A stretch of 24,582 bases of DNA from the NCBI GenBank assembly GCA_964547415.1, contig CAZJNX010000048.1, forward strand, positions 1 to 24,582. The letters run 5' to 3'. The notes beneath the pieces were generated by a model, which made no database searches, had not been told where the DNA came from, and saw only the letters and a list, made by a program, of their open reading frames with translations. Made by a program: the position numbers and the translations under genes. The stretch's first letter is position 1. Every line of letters begins with the position of its first letter. The stretch is from CAZJNX01 sp964547415. Lineage in GTDB: Bacteria > Pseudomonadota > Alphaproteobacteria > Rhizobiales > Amorphaceae. Below, in pieces: positions 22,905 through 24,582 of the stretch.

Positions 22905-23369
22905 ATGAATTCGTTCGCTCTGCGGCCGGGCTGGAACCCGCTCAACATCGCGCTGATGGTGGTGGCGTTCATTATCTATTGGCCGCTCGGCCTGTTGATG
23001 CTCGCCTACATCGTTTGGGGTGACCGTCTGCCGTCGCTGGTGGCGGACGCGAAGGAGAAGCTCGGCATGAACGGGTCCTCGAGCCGCGCGCCGGTATTTC
23101 CGGGCGCCCGCCCGGCGGCGACCGGTCCGGTGCAGCCCACCGGCAACGTGGCGTTCGACGACTACCGGGCGCGCGAGCTCGCCCGCCTCGAGGAGGAGCG
23201 GCGCAAGCTCGATGCGATGCGCGAGGAGTTCGACGACTACCTGCGCGACCTGCGGCGCGCCCGCGACAGGGAGGAGTTCGACCGCTTCATGGCCTCCCGG
23301 AACGCCAGGGTCGACGAGGCGCGCACCGAGCGTCCGACGACCGGCGTGCCCGGCACCGGCGACCGCTGA
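22905..23369 (+). CDS. DUF2852 domain-containing membrane protein
   Basis: The 154-residue protein has one hydrophobic region near its N-terminus (about residues 11-38, including VVAFIIYWPLGLLMLAYIVW), which matches the conserved core of DUF2852, a family found mainly in alphaproteobacteria and without known function. After a Gly/Ser/Pro linker comes a highly charged helical stretch (about 85-135, RARELARLEEERRKLDAM and following), probably a coiled coil on the cytoplasmic side. The start could be ATG 22905 or GTG 22890 five codons earlier; the ATG gives the N-terminus usual for the family, but neither has a strong ribosome site. It is a single gene after the yej terminator and before a series of hairpins. 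Confidence 0.85.
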   Translation: MNSFALRPGWNPLNIALMVVAFIIYWPLGLLMLAYIVWGDRLPSLVADAKEKLGMNGSSSRAPVFPGARPAATGPVQPTGNVAFDDYRARELARLEEERRKLDAMREEFDDYLRDLRRARDREEFDRFMASRNARVDEARTERPTTGVPGTGDR

Positions 23370-23385
23370 GGAACGCCCCGAGCCG

Positions 23386-23410
23386 CCGGGCGCACGGATG
23401 GTGCGCCCGG
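23386..23410 (+). other. Perfect 10-bp hairpin downstream of the DUF2852 gene
   Basis: CCGGGCGCAC (23386-23395) pairs with GTGCGCCCGG (23401-23410) around GGATG, beginning 17 bases after the stop codon. No U-tract follows. It is the first of three consecutive hairpins. Confidence 0.6.
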
Positions 23411-23460
23411 TGACCGTCCGGGGGAGGGGGCCAGCTTCCCCCGGACGACCGCCGCGGTCA
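23411..23460 (+). other. Compound stem-loop (11-bp inner stem, 6-bp outer stem)
   Basis: The inner stem pairs CGTCCGGGGGA (23415-23425) with TCCCCCGGACG (23437-23447). An alternative outer pairing of TGACCG (23411-23416) with CGGTCA (23455-23460) encloses it and competes for two bases. It starts directly after the first hairpin. Confidence 0.55.
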
Positions 23461-23477
23461 GCCCGTGACGGACCTGG

Positions 23478-23511
23478 AAAAGGGCAGCCAGTTTTCGGCT
23501 GCCCTTTTTTT
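23478..23511 (+). terminator. Intrinsic (Rho-independent) terminator
   Basis: GGGCAGCC (23482-23489) pairs with GGCTGCCC (23497-23504) around AGTTTTC, and seven T follow (23505-23511). The AAAA before the stem can extend pairing into the T-run. It ends the DUF2852 transcript, or a small RNA starting further upstream, before the nuo operon. Confidence 0.9.
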
Positions 23512-23820
23512 CGGCCGCCCGCTCGCCGCGAGCCGCGAGCTGCGATGCGATGGCGCCGGCCAGAGCGTCCTCTCCTACCCGGCCAGGCCTCGACGATTGG
23601 ACCGGCGGCGGCGCCGAGCCGTACCCTCGGGGACCGTTTCGCGGGTAAGCGGGCGCGGGCCGGGTGCGGCTGGCACGGATGAGGCGCGCTGGCGCGGTTG
23701 CGCGCCGACGGCGTGTCGGCTACGCCCGGAAACGGTCGGGAAGGGCTCGCGGTGCGTCACCGGGCGCGTTGCGCCGAAGCCCGGCCGGCCTATGTCTCGG
23801 GTCGAAGCCGGAGGAAAGCG

Positions 23821-24186
23821 GTGCTTGAGCTGTACGGGAGCTACCTGCCGATCGCCGTGTTCGTCGGGGTGTGCGCCATCATCGGGCTCGCGCTTCTCGT
23901 CGCACCATTCGTGGTGGCCTACAAGAACCCCGAGCGGGAAAAGCTTTCCGCCTATGAGTGCGGGTTCAACGCCTTCGACGACGCGCGCATGAAATTCGAC
24001 GTGCGCTTCTATCTCGTGGCGATCCTGTTCATCATCTTCGACCTCGAGGTGGCGTTCCTCTTTCCGTGGGTCACGGTGTTCGGCGAGATCGGCTGGTTCG
24101 GCTTCTTCTCGGTGATGGTGTTCCTCGCGATCCTCACCGTCGGCTTCATCTACGAGTGGCGCAAGGGAGCTCTCGAATGGGATTGA
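23821..24186 (+). CDS. nuoA: NADH-quinone oxidoreductase subunit A
   Basis: The 121-residue protein is the small membrane subunit A of respiratory complex I (homologue of mitochondrial ND3). It has three hydrophobic helices (about 8-30, 62-82 and 90-112) and the conserved loop YECGFNAFDDARMKFDVRFYLVAILF region, whose cysteine lies near the quinone site and whose FDLEVAFLFPW helix carries the conserved acidic residues. The start is GTG at 23821 with GGAGGAAAG just upstream; the open frame further upstream is non-coding. Its 3' end overlaps nuoB by 10 bases, indicating coupling. As the first gene of the nuo operon it is preceded by 451 non-coding bases. Confidence 0.97.
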   Translation: MLELYGSYLPIAVFVGVCAIIGLALLVAPFVVAYKNPEREKLSAYECGFNAFDDARMKFDVRFYLVAILFIIFDLEVAFLFPWVTVFGEIGWFGFFSVMVFLAILTVGFIYEWRKGALEWD

Positions 24187-24582
24187 GCGATCAGCCGCTG
24201 GTCGATGCCCGCGGGCGGCCCGTGGGCGGGAAGGCGGGCAGCGTGCCCGACGCCTTCTTCGAGGACGTGAACCAGGAACTGTCCGACAAGGGCTTCCTCG
24301 TCACCAACTACGAGGACCTCGTCCAGTGGGCGCGCACCGGCTCGCTCATGTGGATGACGTTCGGCCTCGCCTGCTGCGCCATCGAGATGATGCAGATGTC
24401 GATGCCGCGCTACGACGCCGAGCGGTTTGGCTTCGCGCCCCGCGCATCGCCCCGCCAGTCCGATGTGATGATCGTCGCCGGCACCCTGTGCAACAAGATG
24501 GCGCCGGCGCTGCGCAAGGTGTACGACCAGATGCCGGAGCCGCGCTATGTCGTCTCCATGGGCTCGTGCGCGAATGGTGGCG
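24177..24582 (+). CDS. nuoB: NADH-quinone oxidoreductase subunit B (3' end outside window)
   Basis: The frame opens at ATG 24177, inside the end of nuoA, and runs without a stop to the window edge, giving 135 residues. NuoB (mitochondrial PSST) holds the terminal iron-sulfur cluster N2, which passes electrons to quinone. Two of its ligands are the adjacent cysteines of GLACCAIEMM (C66, C67), and a third is in SMGSCANGG (C131); the fourth lies beyond the edge. The segment RASPRQSDVMIVAGTLCNKM is nearly invariant in alphaproteobacterial and mitochondrial subunits. The first 25 residues are a variable hydrophilic extension. Confidence 0.97.
   Translation, partial: MGLSDQPLVDARGRPVGGKAGSVPDAFFEDVNQELSDKGFLVTNYEDLVQWARTGSLMWMTFGLACCAIEMMQMSMPRYDAERFGFAPRASPRQSDVMIVAGTLCNKMAPALRKVYDQMPEPRYVVSMGSCANGG

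Larger units (their letters stand above)
23370..23820. other. 451-base gap between the DUF2852 gene and nuoA
   Basis: The first part (23386-23511) holds three strong hairpins ending in an intrinsic terminator (separate entries). The rest (23512-23820) shows no recognisable gene or tRNA and must contain the promoter of the complex I operon. TTGCGC (23769-23774) and TATGTC (23791-23796), 16 bases apart, are a weak candidate. Confidence 0.6.

Overview
The window is chromosomal core DNA from a very GC-rich alphaproteobacterium, most probably of the order Hyphomicrobiales (Rhizobiales). The inference rests on gene order and protein style: 4.5S RNA-dnaX-ybaB/ebfC-recR, a membrane-anchored CycM-type cytochrome c divergent from kdsB-pheA, an invasion-associated locus B protein, a DUF2852 protein, two yejA genes before yejBEF, and a nuoA-nuoB start. 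I saw no insertion sequence, prophage, CRISPR array, tRNA or rRNA gene.

Layout. 1-547: end of a PfkB-family sugar/adenosine kinase (+). 576-3814: a minus-strand block of 4.5S RNA with its promoter, dnaX, ebfC and recR (replication and recombination). 4036-4539: DUF892 ferritin-like stress protein (-) with a possible general-stress promoter. 4674-5636: NADH pyrophosphatase nudC (+). 5799-6971: rlmN (-). 7006-7533: IalB-family exported protein (-). 7818-9500: ECF sigma factor followed by a quinone oxidoreductase-like MDR protein (+). 9659-11427: prephenate dehydratase and kdsB (-).

11690-13534 encodes the most unusual protein here: a membrane-anchored cytochrome c with three CycM-like class I heme domains, the last two joined by a linker of about 155 residues with no charged basic or aromatic residue. 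13535-14294 is a long gap without a convincing gene. 14295-22801 is a yej-type peptide ABC importer: two paralogous binding proteins (one with a Sec signal, one with a twin-arginine signal) separated by 606 bases, then permeases YejB and YejE and the double ATPase YejF. A perfect 13-bp stem lies between yejE and yejF.

22905-23369 is a DUF2852 membrane protein. Three perfect hairpins follow it, the last a textbook intrinsic terminator. nuoA and the first 135 codons of nuoB open the respiratory complex I operon at the right edge.

The genes are mostly independent housekeeping units. The two themes are respiration (the multi-domain cytochrome and complex I) and peptide uptake (yej). The best candidates for something undescribed are the three-domain cytochrome and the structured non-coding elements around yej and before nuo.
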